Shown: positions 8,988 through 18,482, numbered from the stretch's first letter. The stretch is DNA of 64,000 nucleotides from Ilyobacter_A sp963668015 (GCA_963668015.2 CAXXCR010000002.1:1-64000), one strand, 5' to 3'. The notes: generated from the letters alone by a model not told the origin. Translations and numbers: made by a program.

Positions 8988-9773
8988 TTAGATTACGAAT
9001 TTTTCTTTTAATTTGTCTATAATTAGATCCGCTGCTTCTTTTGCATCTAAACCGTCGTGGATTTTTCCTGCCGCTTTAGCTCCTTTTGTAAATGATTTTC
9101 TTACTTTTGTTGGAGATCCGGCAAGTCCTAATTTAGCTAAATCCACCGTGATATCTTCAGTTGTCCAAGTTTCGATCTGTTTTCCAAATGAATCGATGAT
9201 TCCGCTTACTGACATGTATCTTGGTTTGTTAGCTGAAGCTAATACTGTGATCATGCAAGGTGCTGCAACTTGTAGTAGGTGGTATCCATCTTCGTATGCT
9301 CTTTTTATTGTGAATACTTTGTTTTCACCTGCTTTGATGTCAGTTGCATATGTAACTTGAGGTAGATCTAAGTGTTCTGCAATTTGAGGTCCTACTTGTG
9401 CAGTATCTCCGTCTATCGCTTGTCTTCCTGAGATGATTACGTCGTAGTCCATCTCTCTTAAAGCTGCTGCTAGAGCGTTTGAAGTAGCTAGCGTATCCGC
9501 ACCTGCGAATTTTCTATCTGTCAATAGGATTGCTCTGTCAGCACCCATTGCTAAACCTTCTCTTAGAGCTTTTTCTGCTTGAGGTGGCCCCATTGTGATT
9601 ATTGTTACGTGAGCTCCGTAAGCATCTTTTAATTTTAGAGCTTCTTCCAAACCAGCTTTATCGTCTGGGTTGATTATACTAGGTACTCCCTCTCTTATTA
9701 GAGTTCCTGTTTTAGGGTCTAATTTAATTTCAGTTGTATCTGGAACTTGTTTTATACAAACTACTATTTTCAT
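8988..9773 (-). CDS. etfB: Electron transfer flavoprotein beta subunit
   Basis: 261 residues beginning MKIVVCIKQVPDT. The family pattern VAAPCMITVLASANKPRYMSV and the nucleotide-binding DGDTAQVGPQIAEHL are present. It pairs with EtfA, 54 bases downstream. It is co-transcribed with the upstream acyl-CoA dehydrogenase and CoA-transferase genes. The start has AAGGAGATGAACAG before the ATG. Confidence 0.95.
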   Translation of the reverse strand: MKIVVCIKQVPDTTEIKLDPKTGTLIREGVPSIINPDDKAGLEEALKLKDAYGAHVTIITMGPPQAEKALREGLAMGADRAILLTDRKFAGADTLATSNALAAALREMDYDVIISGRQAIDGDTAQVGPQIAEHLDLPQVTYATDIKAGENKVFTIKRAYEDGYHLLQVAAPCMITVLASANKPRYMSVSGIIDSFGKQIETWTTEDITVDLAKLGLAGSPTKVRKSFTKGAKAAGKIHDGLDAKEAADLIIDKLKEKFVI

Positions 9774-9814
9774 CTGTTCATCTCCTTATATAAATTTTAA
9801 TCTATTCTAAAAAA

Positions 9815-10954
9815 TTATCTTAAAAGTGCTGAACCAATAACCATTTTTTGAACTTCAGAAGTTCCTTCGTAGATTTCAGTTATTTTAGCATCTCTCATCA
9901 TTCTTTCAAGCGGGTATTCTCTTGTGTATCCGTATCCACCCAACAATTGAACTCCTGTTCTCGTTACGTCACCTGCAACATCTGCAGTAACTAGTTTCGC
10001 TCTTGCAGCGTCCACTGAATAAGGGATTTTGTTTTGTTTTTTCCATGCAGCCATGTAGACAAGCAGTCTTGCAGATTCTGTACTCGCATCCATTTCAGCC
10101 AGCTTGAACTGAGTGTTTTGGAATTTAGCAAGTGGTCTTCCGAACTGTTTTCTTTCTTTTACATATTGTACTGTTTCGTCAAGTGCTCCTTGAGCTATTC
10201 CAAGTGCTTGGGCAGCTATACCTATTCTTCCCCCATCTAGAGTCATCATAGCTATTTTGAACCCTTTTCCTTCAGCACCTAACAGGTTTTCTTTAGGTAT
10301 TCTGCAGTTTTCGAATATAAGTTCGCAGGTAGCAGAACCTTTGATACCCATTTTTTTCTCTTTTTTACCTATTGAGAATCCAGGAGTGTCTGCTTCTACG
10401 ATGAATGCAGTGATCCCTTTCAATCCTTTAGTTTTATCAGTCATTGCAAATACAACATAAGTACCTGCATATCCTGCGTTTGTTATGAAGATTTTAGATC
10501 CGTTTAGTACCCATTGGTCACCGTCAAGGTACGCAGTTGTCTGCTGACCTGCTGCATCTGTTCCTGCATTTGCTTCTGTAAGACCGAAGGCTCCAAGTTT
10601 TTCACCTTTAGCCAACGGAGGAAGGTATTTTTTCTTTTGTTCCTCTGTACCGAACTCATAGATAGGGTAAGCACATAACGACGTGTGCGCTGATACGATT
10701 ACCCCAGTTGTTGCACAACCTCTAGAAAGTTCCTCGACTGCTCTTGCATATAAAAGGGCATCACCTCCAGCACCTCCATACTCTTTAGGGAACGGGATAC
10801 CAAAAAGTCCTATTTTGGCCATTTTTTCAACAGTTTCCATTGGAAACCTTTCTTCTTCGTCAACCTCAGCTGCCAAAGGTTTTACTTCAGTTTCAACAAA
10901 TTCTCTTATCATTTGTAAAAACAGTTCAGATTTTTTGTCTTCAAAGATGTTCAT
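9815..10954 (-). CDS. bcd: Short-chain (butyryl-CoA type) acyl-CoA dehydrogenase
   Basis: 379 residues from the chosen start. A further in-frame ATG lies 15 bases upstream, but it overlaps the GGAGGT ribosome binding site, so the second ATG (MNIFEDKKSE) is preferred. Domains: all-alpha N-terminal, FAD-binding middle (LTEANAGTDAAG, FITNAGYA), C-terminal four-helix bundle. The catalytic base is Glu363 in EIYEGTSEVQ. With EtfAB it would interconvert butyryl-CoA and crotonyl-CoA in butyrate formation or oxidation. Confidence 0.93.
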   Translation of the reverse strand: MNIFEDKKSELFLQMIREFVETEVKPLAAEVDEEERFPMETVEKMAKIGLFGIPFPKEYGGAGGDALLYARAVEELSRGCATTGVIVSAHTSLCAYPIYEFGTEEQKKKYLPPLAKGEKLGAFGLTEANAGTDAAGQQTTAYLDGDQWVLNGSKIFITNAGYAGTYVVFAMTDKTKGLKGITAFIVEADTPGFSIGKKEKKMGIKGSATCELIFENCRIPKENLLGAEGKGFKIAMMTLDGGRIGIAAQALGIAQGALDETVQYVKERKQFGRPLAKFQNTQFKLAEMDASTESARLLVYMAAWKKQNKIPYSVDAARAKLVTADVAGDVTRTGVQLLGGYGYTREYPLERMMRDAKITEIYEGTSEVQKMVIGSALLR

Positions 10955-10994
10955 ATTTACTACCTCCATTTTAATTGTTTATTTTAAAAATAAA

Positions 10995-12569
10995 TTAAAA
11001 GCTTAGATTCATTGGTTTATCCATAAATATCTCTGCATCCATCAGTTTTAGATCCTCTGAGATAATTGGTTTAAATTTCATTTGATTTAAAATGTCTTTT
11101 TCTATATCCACACCAGGTGCTATCTCTGTTAAAACCATACCTTCTGGTTTCAGCTCAAAAACAGCTCTTTCTGTGACATATGTGATTTTCTTACCGTTGG
11201 CTTTTGCCAAGTCGCCACTGAATGTTATCTGTTCCACGTCATTTAAAAACTTCTTAAATTTACCTTCGTTCTCTATACTAAGTTTTCCATCTTCTACTTT
11301 AATTTTCAGTCCTCCCGCAGTGAAAGTACCGCAGAATACAACTTCTTTTGCATTTTGGGTTATATCGATAAACCCTCCACAACCTGCTATTTTAGGTCCG
11401 AACTTTGAAACGTTTATATTTCCAGACTGGTCACACTGTGCCAATCCTAAAAATGCAACGTCTAAACCTCCACCGTCGTAGAAATCAAACTGGTAAGGCT
11501 GGTCGATTATAGCTTCCGGTGTTATGGAGCATCCGAAGCTGAGCCCGCCCACTGGAGTGCCGCCTATTGCACCCGGCTCAACGGTTGGAGTGAAGAAAGC
11601 TTCCTGCCCCTCTTCTTTCAGTATTTCTGCAACTCCTTCAGGCATACCTATTCCGTAGTTTAATATGCTTGCATCCTTGTCCAGGAGCTTTGCACAACGT
11701 CTTGCGATAATCTTCCTATCTCCCAATTGAAAATTACTGTTGCTGCTATAGGCGTCTATAGCGCTATTGACATACAACTCATTAAAACTTTCACAAAATG
11801 TTTGCATATGATGAGTGTCGGTATCTTTTGCAACAACTACATAGTCAACTAAGATACCAGGTATTTGAATTAGTTTCGGGTCAATCGTTCCGCATTTCAC
11901 TTTTTTCTCTACCTGTGCTATTACCTTTCCTCCCTTGTTTTTTACAGCCATAGCAAGAGAAAGGGTTTCAAGTGTAAGAGCCTCTTTACACATACTTATA
12001 TTTCCACTCTCATCTGAACTTGTTCCACGTATAAGCGCGTAGTCCATTTTAGGAGCTATCTTTTCACCGTTATAAAAAAGATATTCTTTATTGTTTAATT
12101 TTATTTTCTCCACAACATCTTCAGTTGTTATCTCGTTTATCTTTCCACCTTGTAAAACAGGGTCGATGAAAGTACCTAGACCAACATGGGAAATTGTCCC
12201 GGGTTTACCAGCGGCGATATCTCTAAAAAGATGTGCCATTACTCCTTGAGGAAGGTTGTAAGCTTTTATTTTATTTTGATTTGCTAGTTTACCCAGACCT
12301 GGAGCCAGCCCCCAGTGACCTCCAACTACCAAATCAAGCATACCCTCGTGAGCAAAGCGGTTTAAACCTCTTGTCTTACCATCTCCCTGCCCGGCAGTAT
12401 ACATAAGTTTTAAATTTTTTGGAGTACCGGTTTCCAGATATCTTTTTTCTAGTTCTGTATATATCTCTTCTGCAACACCGGCTCCTACAAACCCACCAGT
12501 GGCAAGCATGCTTCCATCTTCAATCATAGCAGCAGCTTCTACAGAAGAAATAAATTTAACTTTTTTCAT
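10995..12569 (-). CDS. Single-chain acetate/propionate-type CoA-transferase
   Basis: 524 residues with both CoA-transferase halves fused, like YdiF and propionate CoA-transferase. The glutamate that carries CoA is Glu331 in TVEPGAIGG, matching the E-x-G-x-x-G-G pattern. It is the first gene of the operon ending in bcd-etfB-etfA, so it probably activates or releases butyrate, crotonate or 3-hydroxybutyrate with acetyl-CoA/acetate. It differs from the split-subunit enzyme at 1.9-3.2 kb, so the organism has two unrelated CoA-transferases within 11 kb. Confidence 0.88.
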   Translation of the reverse strand: MKKVKFISSVEAAAMIEDGSMLATGGFVGAGVAEEIYTELEKRYLETGTPKNLKLMYTAGQGDGKTRGLNRFAHEGMLDLVVGGHWGLAPGLGKLANQNKIKAYNLPQGVMAHLFRDIAAGKPGTISHVGLGTFIDPVLQGGKINEITTEDVVEKIKLNNKEYLFYNGEKIAPKMDYALIRGTSSDESGNISMCKEALTLETLSLAMAVKNKGGKVIAQVEKKVKCGTIDPKLIQIPGILVDYVVVAKDTDTHHMQTFCESFNELYVNSAIDAYSSNSNFQLGDRKIIARRCAKLLDKDASILNYGIGMPEGVAEILKEEGQEAFFTPTVEPGAIGGTPVGGLSFGCSITPEAIIDQPYQFDFYDGGGLDVAFLGLAQCDQSGNINVSKFGPKIAGCGGFIDITQNAKEVVFCGTFTAGGLKIKVEDGKLSIENEGKFKKFLNDVEQITFSGDLAKANGKKITYVTERAVFELKPEGMVLTEIAPGVDIEKDILNQMKFKPIISEDLKLMDAEIFMDKPMNLSF

Positions 12570-12618
12570 AATCGTTCTTCCTTTCTTGAAATTTTAGTGC
12601 TGTGTTATTCTGCTACTA

Positions 12619-12647
12619 TATATAGCTTTTTCCTGAAAGTGTATCAA
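12619..12647 (-). promoter_or_regulatory. Promoter of the CoA-transferase/bcd/etf operon
   Basis: On the - strand TTGATA (12647-12642) and TATATA (12624-12619) are 17 bases apart, about 50 bases before the CoA-transferase ATG. Confidence 0.65.
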
Positions 12648-12974
12648 GGATGATTTAATTATAAAGTTTTAAAAAACAAACAAAAGTGATGTATGTCAAT
12701 AAATACAAGGCTCGAAAGATTTTTTTTATTTTTTTTTGGATTTTAGACTTGACAAGATGTTATTAATTTTTTTCGAAGTGCAAACTATTAAGGATACTTC
12801 ATTTTTTTAATTAAATCAATTCAATGTGTGGAATGATGCAAAAAATATCTTTTTTAATAAAGAACTAAGTCAAATAAATCAACGCATACAACCAGTTGTA
12901 TATATTTTAAATAAATTTTATGTATATTTTTAACTCTTGTTTAAATCGTCAACTAGAATTAAACTCTTAGCAGA

Positions 12975-13006
12975 TTGACGCGTCTTTTTAGAACAGAATA
13001 TGTTCT
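12975..13006 (+). promoter_or_regulatory. Promoter and operator of the Na+/solute symporter
   Basis: TTGACG (12975-12980) and TATGTT (12999-13004) are 18 bases apart. An inverted repeat AGAACA-N5-TGTTCT (12990-13006) sits on the -10 box and would suit a dimeric repressor. The rest of 12570-13051 is AT-rich divergent intergenic DNA with no gene seen. Confidence 0.5.
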
Positions 13007-13051
13007 TTCTGAAACAAAAAAATATTTTTATTACAACGAGGAGGCAATTTG

Positions 13052-14638
13052 ATGGATTTTCTTGCAATTTTTTCTTTTGTTTTTTTTACTGCACTTGTTG
13101 CGTTTGTATCTTGGAGACTTACGCGTAATGATGACTTAGGCACACAGGACGGGTACTTCCTAGGTGGAAGAAGCCTTACTGGTGTCGTAATAGCGGGATC
13201 TCTTATGCTTACAAATCTTTCTACTGAGCAGTTGGTAGGGCTAAACGGACAAGCTTATAACGAGTCCATGGCTGTTATGGCCTGGGAAGTTGGAGCTGCT
13301 ATATCACTTATCTGTATGGGGATTATATTTCTGCCTAAATACCTAAGAAGTGGTGTTACGACTATCCCTGATTTCTTAGAAGAAAGATATGATAAAAACC
13401 TTAGACAGATAATAACTATACTTTTCATAATGAGCTACATTCTTACTTACCTGCCAGTTGTACTTTATTCGGGTTCCTTGGTTCTAAACGGTTTATTCGG
13501 AATACCTGAAATGTTTGGTATAAGCCAGTTCAAGGCTCTTTGGATTACGGTGTGGGCGGTTGGAATCATAGGTTCTACATACGCCATATTCGGAGGACTA
13601 AAAGCGGTTGCGGTTTCAGATACAATAAACGGAGTAGGTTTACTAGTTGGTGGGCTGATGATACCTGTTCTTGCTCTAATGAAATTAGGAGGTGGAAGTG
13701 TTTCCGGTGGATTTGCAGAACTTGTTGCATCACACCCGGAAAAACTAAACTCAATTGGAGCCCCTACATCATCGGTTCCATTTTCTGTTATGTTCACTGG
13801 TATGCTTTTTAATAACCTGTACTACTGGTGTACAAACCAGTCTATAGTTCAAAGAACGTTTGGTGCGAAAAACCTTGAAGAAGGACAAAAAGGTGTTCTT
13901 TACGCAGGATTCCTTAAACTTCTTGGACCATTCTTCTTGGTAGTGCCTGGGATAATAGCATTCCACCTGTACCCTAACTTGAGCTCAGGAGATATGGCTT
14001 ATCCACTTTTAATCTCTGATGTACTTCCAAAGCCTATGGTAGGATTCTTTGGGGCGGTTCTATTCGGAGCAATCTTAAGCTCGTTCAACTCTGCACTGAA
14101 TAGTACAGTAACTCTATTCTCGTTAAACATATACAGACCTGTGTTTAATCCTGAAGCTACAGATGCTGAACTGGTAAAATTCGGTAAAAAACTTGGTACT
14201 TTTTTAGCTCTTATATCTATGTGTGTGGCTCCATTTATCATGTATGCTCAAGGTGGATTCTTCGGATTCCTACAACAAATGAACGGTTTCTACAGCGTAC
14301 CGCTTGTAGTTATAATAACTGTAGGGTTCTTCACTAAAAAGACTTCTGCTTTCTCTGCGAAATTTGCAATAGCATTCCATATAGTGCTTTACAGTGTATA
14401 CCAACTGTTGAATGTGGAGGTAAACTTCCTGCATGTGCTTGGAATACTTCTGCCTTTAGAGGTTCTAGGGATGCTTCTTATATCGAAATTCAAACCAAGA
14501 AATGAAGATTTTGTCCACCATCACAGCGGAGAAGTGGATATCACACCTTGGAAACATGCGAAAGCAGCCGCTTTTACAATATTTGTATTGATGACTGGTA
14601 TTTACCTGTTCTTCTCTCCGCTTGGAATAGCAGGTTAG
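13052..14638 (+). CDS. Sodium/solute symporter (SSS family, YidK/SGLT-like)
   Basis: 528 residues. A TTG codon directly upstream is in frame, but the ATG at 13052 is better placed behind GAGGAGGC. About 14 hydrophobic segments. YFLGGRSLTGVVIAGSLMLT and NLSTEQLVGLNGQAY are typical of the sugar-type SSS group. It imports a sugar or carboxylate with Na+; the substrate is unknown. A tiny membrane protein and an 85-residue ORF follow at short spacing, suggesting a three-gene unit ending at the terminator near 15043. Confidence 0.9.
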   Translation: MDFLAIFSFVFFTALVAFVSWRLTRNDDLGTQDGYFLGGRSLTGVVIAGSLMLTNLSTEQLVGLNGQAYNESMAVMAWEVGAAISLICMGIIFLPKYLRSGVTTIPDFLEERYDKNLRQIITILFIMSYILTYLPVVLYSGSLVLNGLFGIPEMFGISQFKALWITVWAVGIIGSTYAIFGGLKAVAVSDTINGVGLLVGGLMIPVLALMKLGGGSVSGGFAELVASHPEKLNSIGAPTSSVPFSVMFTGMLFNNLYYWCTNQSIVQRTFGAKNLEEGQKGVLYAGFLKLLGPFFLVVPGIIAFHLYPNLSSGDMAYPLLISDVLPKPMVGFFGAVLFGAILSSFNSALNSTVTLFSLNIYRPVFNPEATDAELVKFGKKLGTFLALISMCVAPFIMYAQGGFFGFLQQMNGFYSVPLVVIITVGFFTKKTSAFSAKFAIAFHIVLYSVYQLLNVEVNFLHVLGILLPLEVLGMLLISKFKPRNEDFVHHHSGEVDITPWKHAKAAAFTIFVLMTGIYLFFSPLGIAG

Positions 14639-14660
14639 AATACATATAAGGAGGTATATT

Positions 14661-14741
14661 ATGAGTGGTGAAAGAGTATTATTCTTCATGGCGACGGGTT
14701 GGCTTGTGTTGGAAGTAGCGTTTTTAGCGGCAAAACTATAA
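14661..14741 (+). CDS. 26-residue single-span membrane protein after the symporter
   Basis: MSGERVLFFMATGWLVLEVA followed by FLAAKL and a stop. A very good ribosome binding site (AAGGAGGTATATT) precedes the ATG, and the gene lies 22 bases after the symporter stop. The sequence is one hydrophobic helix with a polar start. No family recognised. The position suggests a small accessory subunit or stabiliser of the symporter. Confidence 0.65.
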   Translation: MSGERVLFFMATGWLVLEVAFLAAKL

Positions 14742-14756
14742 GTTGTGGAGGTTGCC

Positions 14757-15014
14757 ATGATTCGTATAAAAGCAAAACGTGAAAAAGACGGGATGATCAC
14801 CCATTTAAAATCTGAGTTTGGAAATGTTTTTTCAAGAGAAGAAGTGATTAAAAGCATGAAAAAGGGTTTTAAATACACTATCTTTAACGGTACATATGAA
14901 TATTTATATACGATAGAAAATGACAATGGAATTTTCCTCGTTTTAAACAGTGGAGATCTCATTGATAGACATGATCTAAATCAGGATAATATTGGCGATA
15001 TAGCCGTGTTTTAA
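14757..15014 (+). CDS. Small basic protein, possibly DUF3892-like
   Basis: 85 residues. The ATG at 14757 follows GGAGG by five bases; the in-frame GTG at 14745 overlaps that site and is less likely. The pattern IRIKAKREKDGMITHLKS, then REEVIKSMKKGFKY and FLVLNSGDLIDRHDL, recalls the DUF3892 family, but this is only a resemblance. Cytoplasmic, no signal peptide. It is the last gene before a strong terminator, so probably co-transcribed with the symporter. Confidence 0.6.
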   Translation: MIRIKAKREKDGMITHLKSEFGNVFSREEVIKSMKKGFKYTIFNGTYEYLYTIENDNGIFLVLNSGDLIDRHDLNQDNIGDIAVF

Positions 15015-15042
15015 AAATATAGAATTAATATACTGCATGTAG

Positions 15043-15071
15043 ACAGGCCACTAAATTTAGTGGCCTGTTTG
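15043..15071 (+). terminator. Terminator after the symporter unit
   Basis: ACAGGCCACTAAA (15043-15055) followed directly by its perfect complement (15056-15068) and then TTTGCTGTTGTTT. Confidence 0.85.
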
Positions 15072-15088
15072 CTGTTGTTTAGAACAAT

Positions 15089-15480
15089 TTAACCTAAGTT
15101 GTTGCAAATACTTAAAATAAGATATTAAATTTTTTGCAAGTGCATAAAACCTTTTTTTACCGCGAATCGCACTGCTGGGACGAATAAAAAATGCAAAATC
15201 TTGGCCGCAGATTGGCACAGAGAAAAAGAGTGACTTTGCAGATGTTAAGATAAAATCCAGACTTTTATATGATCTTTTATCATCGGTGGGATTCGTGGAA
15301 TTCGTGACAAAGAAAAAAACTCTTGATTTAATGGACTTTATCTCAGCAGTTCTTGTTTTAAATCTCCGTGTCTTAAATAGTTTTTTGAATAAATTAGTAA
15401 TTTGCCGCCAAGATTTTAAGTGGAAATTTCAGTTGATTTATAAATACTGCTTGATATTTTCTGTTTGTTAGGTTGCGAAT
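15089..15480. repeat. Dispersed inverted-end repeat, copy 1 (degenerate)
   Basis: Begins TTAACCTAAGTTGTTGCA, then CGCGAATCGCACTG, GGCCGCAGATTGGCACAGAG, GGGATTCGTGGAATTCGTGAC and CTCCGTGTC, the same order of motifs as the better kept copies near 22.1 and 48.8 kb. The right end is hard to place because its inverted end is worn. No gene is seen between 15015 and 15612. Confidence 0.7.
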
Positions 15481-15549
15481 AATCCCCTGCTGTTATTTTT
15501 GCTTGAATCACGGCTTGTGCAGAAATCGATTCTTAAGGGCTTGCATTTC

Positions 15550-15578
15550 TTGACTAAATATCTAATTTGATATAGAAT
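15550..15578 (+). promoter_or_regulatory. Promoter of the MarR gene
   Basis: TTGACT (15550-15555) and TAGAAT (15573-15578) with a 17-base spacer, 35 bases before the ATG. Confidence 0.7.
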
Positions 15579-15612
15579 AACATGTAAAATCATTAAAATA
15601 CGGGGGATTGTA

Positions 15613-16053
15613 ATGATAGAGAAAGAAGTGATAAATAAAAAGAAGTTTGTGGGACAGATGCAGCTTATTGGTGAAAAGTTTACTGAGTATCTAAAAAAAG
15701 AGCTTAAAAAAAGGGAGATCCCAATTAACGGGAACCATATAGGGTTTTTTATAATATTGGCAGATTTTAATAATAAGCTTGAGTTTAAAGAGATAGCGGA
15801 GATTGCAAGGAAGTCTAAATCTTCCCTTTGTGACATAGTTGACAGATATGAGGATCAGGGGCTTGCGCAGAGAGAGCATTCTTCCGCTAACAAAAAAACA
15901 GTATACGTAAAACTTACTTCTGAAGGCCTAAAGTATAGTCGGGAAATTAAAGAGATAACTGATCAATATTTTGATAAAATAACTAGAAATTTGAACGAAA
16001 AACAGATAAAAGAAATAGAAGGAATATTAGATATCATGCACAGAAGTCTGTAG
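15613..16053 (+). CDS. MarR-family transcriptional regulator
   Basis: 146 residues with the winged helix of MarR proteins: EIARKSKSSLCDIVDRYEDQGL as the recognition helix and REHSSANKKTVYVKLTSEGL as the wing. Ribosome binding site GGGGGATTGTA. It stands alone between two long non-coding stretches, so its target is not evident; it may act on its own promoter or on the downstream mgl genes. Confidence 0.88.
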   Translation: MIEKEVINKKKFVGQMQLIGEKFTEYLKKELKKREIPINGNHIGFFIILADFNNKLEFKEIAEIARKSKSSLCDIVDRYEDQGLAQREHSSANKKTVYVKLTSEGLKYSREIKEITDQYFDKITRNLNEKQIKEIEGILDIMHRSL

Positions 16054-16457
16054 CATGATTTTTTTTATGCATAAAATAAAAAAATGTGTTTGAAGTCGAA
16101 TGTAAAGAATGCGAGACTATGTTGAAGTCGGTGGAATACTATATGGTTTTAAATTAATCAGCGAGTCAATACTAAATTGAGATTATTTTTGAATAAAAAT
16201 TTATAAAGTCAATTATGTCCTGAAAAACATAGCTTTGAAAAGGTTGTGATTTGAAAGAATGAAATATTTTTTTAAATTTTGTGCACGTGTTGTTATGAGT
16301 TGCTTTATAAAGTAAAATCATAAAGACAGGTAATTCTAAAAATTTATTATATTTTTCATTTGAAAGGCTAAAATCAAATTTTATGTATTTTTGGAGAATG
16401 AAACATCTTATTTTGGTGTATTTTTAACCGAAAAAAGATAAACTTTTCCAAAGAAAC

Positions 16458-16486
16458 TTGACAAAGCGAGAAACGTGGAGTAAACT
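16458..16486 (+). promoter_or_regulatory. Promoter of the mglAC operon
   Basis: TTGACA (16458-16463), 17-base spacer, TAAACT (16481-16486). The transcript would carry an untranslated leader of about 440 bases. Confidence 0.65.
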
Positions 16487-16678
16487 AGTGTAAACATGAT
16501 AAAAGATTAATCTGTTTGCGATCTAAAGGTTTCATTTGTGAACGAATATATCCGATTTTTAATGTTTTGTTGAAAAGTTAAGATGTTTTATATTTTTTTA
16601 CCCTTTTCGTTCGTAACCGAATGATGTGTCGGGCGGAGTTTCATAAAAAGTATTTTTTATAATAAAATTTTTTTGCAC

Positions 16679-16702
16679 GAATTGTTCGATAGCGAACAAT
16701 TC
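16679..16702. promoter_or_regulatory. Inverted repeat upstream of mglA
   Basis: GAATTGTTCG at 16679-16688 and CGAACAATTC at 16693-16702, spacer ATAG. It is followed by no T-run, so more likely an operator or leader hairpin than a terminator. A related TTCGTTCG/GAACGAAT motif occurs at 16539-16620. Confidence 0.45.
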
Positions 16703-16937
16703 CGGTTGCGTGTTTAAAAAATATAAAGAATTTTAGCAGAGTTTAATTAAGTTATTTTATTGGTTTTAAAGTATTGAGTAAATTTATAGTTATTTATTAT
16801 TAAGAGGAGTTATAAAAATTGTTTAATCATGATAGTTTATTGCAATTATATCGTTATAATGATTTTTTTTAGAAAGCAGTTGCTGAGATATCGACTCTAT
16901 CTATTGATAATCATTTAAATTAAAAGAGGTGAAGTCA

Positions 16938-18431
16938 GTGGCTACTGAATATCTTTTGGAAATGGAGAACATAACCAAAACCTTCCCGGGAGTAAAAGCC
17001 CTAGATAATGTTGAGATGAAAGTTAGAAAAGGAACTGTACACGCTTTCATGGGAGAAAATGGTGCAGGGAAATCAACATTAATGAAATGTATCATGGGTA
17101 TCTACATACCGGATAGTGGAACTATTAAATTTAAAGGGGAATTGAGAAATTTTACTGGGGCGACAGACGCTCTAAATGCGGGTATCGCAATGATACACCA
17201 GGAGCTTAGCCCTGTTTTACACCGTAGTGTTGCTGAAAATATATGGCTAGGGAGAGAGCCGGTTAAAGGACCTCTTAAACTAGTGGATCACAAAAAAATG
17301 TACGAAGACACAAGAAAGCTACTTGAAAGTCTAGATATGGATATAGACCCTAAAATTAATATGTCGGAACTTACAGTTGCGAAAATGCAGATGGTAGAGA
17401 TCGCCAAGGCGACATCTTACAATGCCGACCTTATCATAATGGATGAGCCTACATCTGCCATAACTGAGTCAGAGGTAGAACACTTATTCAAAATAATAAA
17501 CAAACTTAGAGATCAAGGTGTTGGAATACTTTACATCACACATAAAATGGACGAGGTATTCAAAATAGCAGACGACATAACTGTTCTTAGGGACGGTCAG
17601 TTCATAGCTAGGATGCCTGCATCAGAACTAGATGACGACAAACTTATCACGCTAATGGTTGGTCGTGAACTGAGCGAGGTATTCCCTAAAACTCATGTTC
17701 CTATCGGGGATGTAAAACTTGAGGTTAAAAACCTTACAAAAGAGGGAATGTTTAAAAATGTAAGCTTCACAGCTAAAAAAGGTGAAATATTAGGTTTTGC
17801 CGGACTTATGGGAGCTGGAAGAACAGAGGTTGTAGAAACTCTATTCGGTGTTAACCAAAAAGACAGCGGAGAAGTATTCATAGACGGTAAAAAAGTAGAG
17901 ATAAACTCTCCTGCGGATGCGATAGCAAATAAAATTGCCCTTCTTACGGAAGACAGAAAGGGAAGTGGATGTTACCTAGTTTTATCTGTAGAAGACAATA
18001 TGTATATGGCTAGTATAGATAAATTCATAAATAGTGGATTCTTAGATAAGAAATCAATCAGAGAAGAATGTGAAGATTACCGTAAAAAACTTACTGTAAA
18101 AACTTCCGCACTTGATGAGGCTATCGGAAACCTAAGTGGAGGGAACCAACAAAAAGCCCTTATAGCGCGTTGGTTGATGACTCACCCTGACATACTAATC
18201 CTGGACGAGCCTACAAGAGGAATAGACGTAGGTGCAAAAGCTGAGATACACAAACTTATGTGTAAACTGGCTGGAGAAGGAAAAACAGTTATTATGATAT
18301 CTTCTGAGCTTCCTGAGGTATTGGGAATGGCTGACAGAGTAGTAGTAATGCACGAAGGAGAAATAACTGGAATAGTTGACAGAAAAGATGCTAACCAAGA
18401 GTTCTTATTAAAACTGGCAACTGGAGAATAA
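16938..18431 (+). CDS. mglA: Sugar ABC transporter ATPase (MglA-like)
   Basis: About 497 residues from the GTG at 16938; an upstream in-frame GTG lies in the AGAGGTGA ribosome binding site. Two ABC cassettes are fused: the first has GENGAGKST and IIMDEPTSAITESEV, the second a degenerate nucleotide site with LSGGNQQKALIARWLMTHP and ILDEPTRGIDVGAKAEI. The N-terminus (EYLLEMENITKTFPGVKALD) is very close to galactose/methyl-galactoside MglA. It drives uptake with the permease 50 bases downstream. Confidence 0.92.
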   Translation: MATEYLLEMENITKTFPGVKALDNVEMKVRKGTVHAFMGENGAGKSTLMKCIMGIYIPDSGTIKFKGELRNFTGATDALNAGIAMIHQELSPVLHRSVAENIWLGREPVKGPLKLVDHKKMYEDTRKLLESLDMDIDPKINMSELTVAKMQMVEIAKATSYNADLIIMDEPTSAITESEVEHLFKIINKLRDQGVGILYITHKMDEVFKIADDITVLRDGQFIARMPASELDDDKLITLMVGRELSEVFPKTHVPIGDVKLEVKNLTKEGMFKNVSFTAKKGEILGFAGLMGAGRTEVVETLFGVNQKDSGEVFIDGKKVEINSPADAIANKIALLTEDRKGSGCYLVLSVEDNMYMASIDKFINSGFLDKKSIREECEDYRKKLTVKTSALDEAIGNLSGGNQQKALIARWLMTHPDILILDEPTRGIDVGAKAEIHKLMCKLAGEGKTVIMISSELPEVLGMADRVVVMHEGEITGIVDRKDANQEFLLKLATGE

Positions 18432-18482
18432 AATTATTTGAGACTTTAAAATAAAAAAATCTAAAATCGGAGGGAACAAATT

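Larger units (their letters stand above)
16054..16937. other. Long AT-rich leader/intergenic region before mglA
   Basis: About 880 bases without a recognisable gene. It holds a strong promoter (16458-16486) about 450 bases before mglA and an inverted repeat (16679-16702). A galactose-binding-protein gene (mglB) would be expected here and no trace of one was seen. Confidence 0.6.

Noticed and set aside
15286..15471. A 61-codon frame in the 15 kb gap
   Set aside because: It lies wholly inside a copy of the dispersed repeat and has no ribosome binding site.
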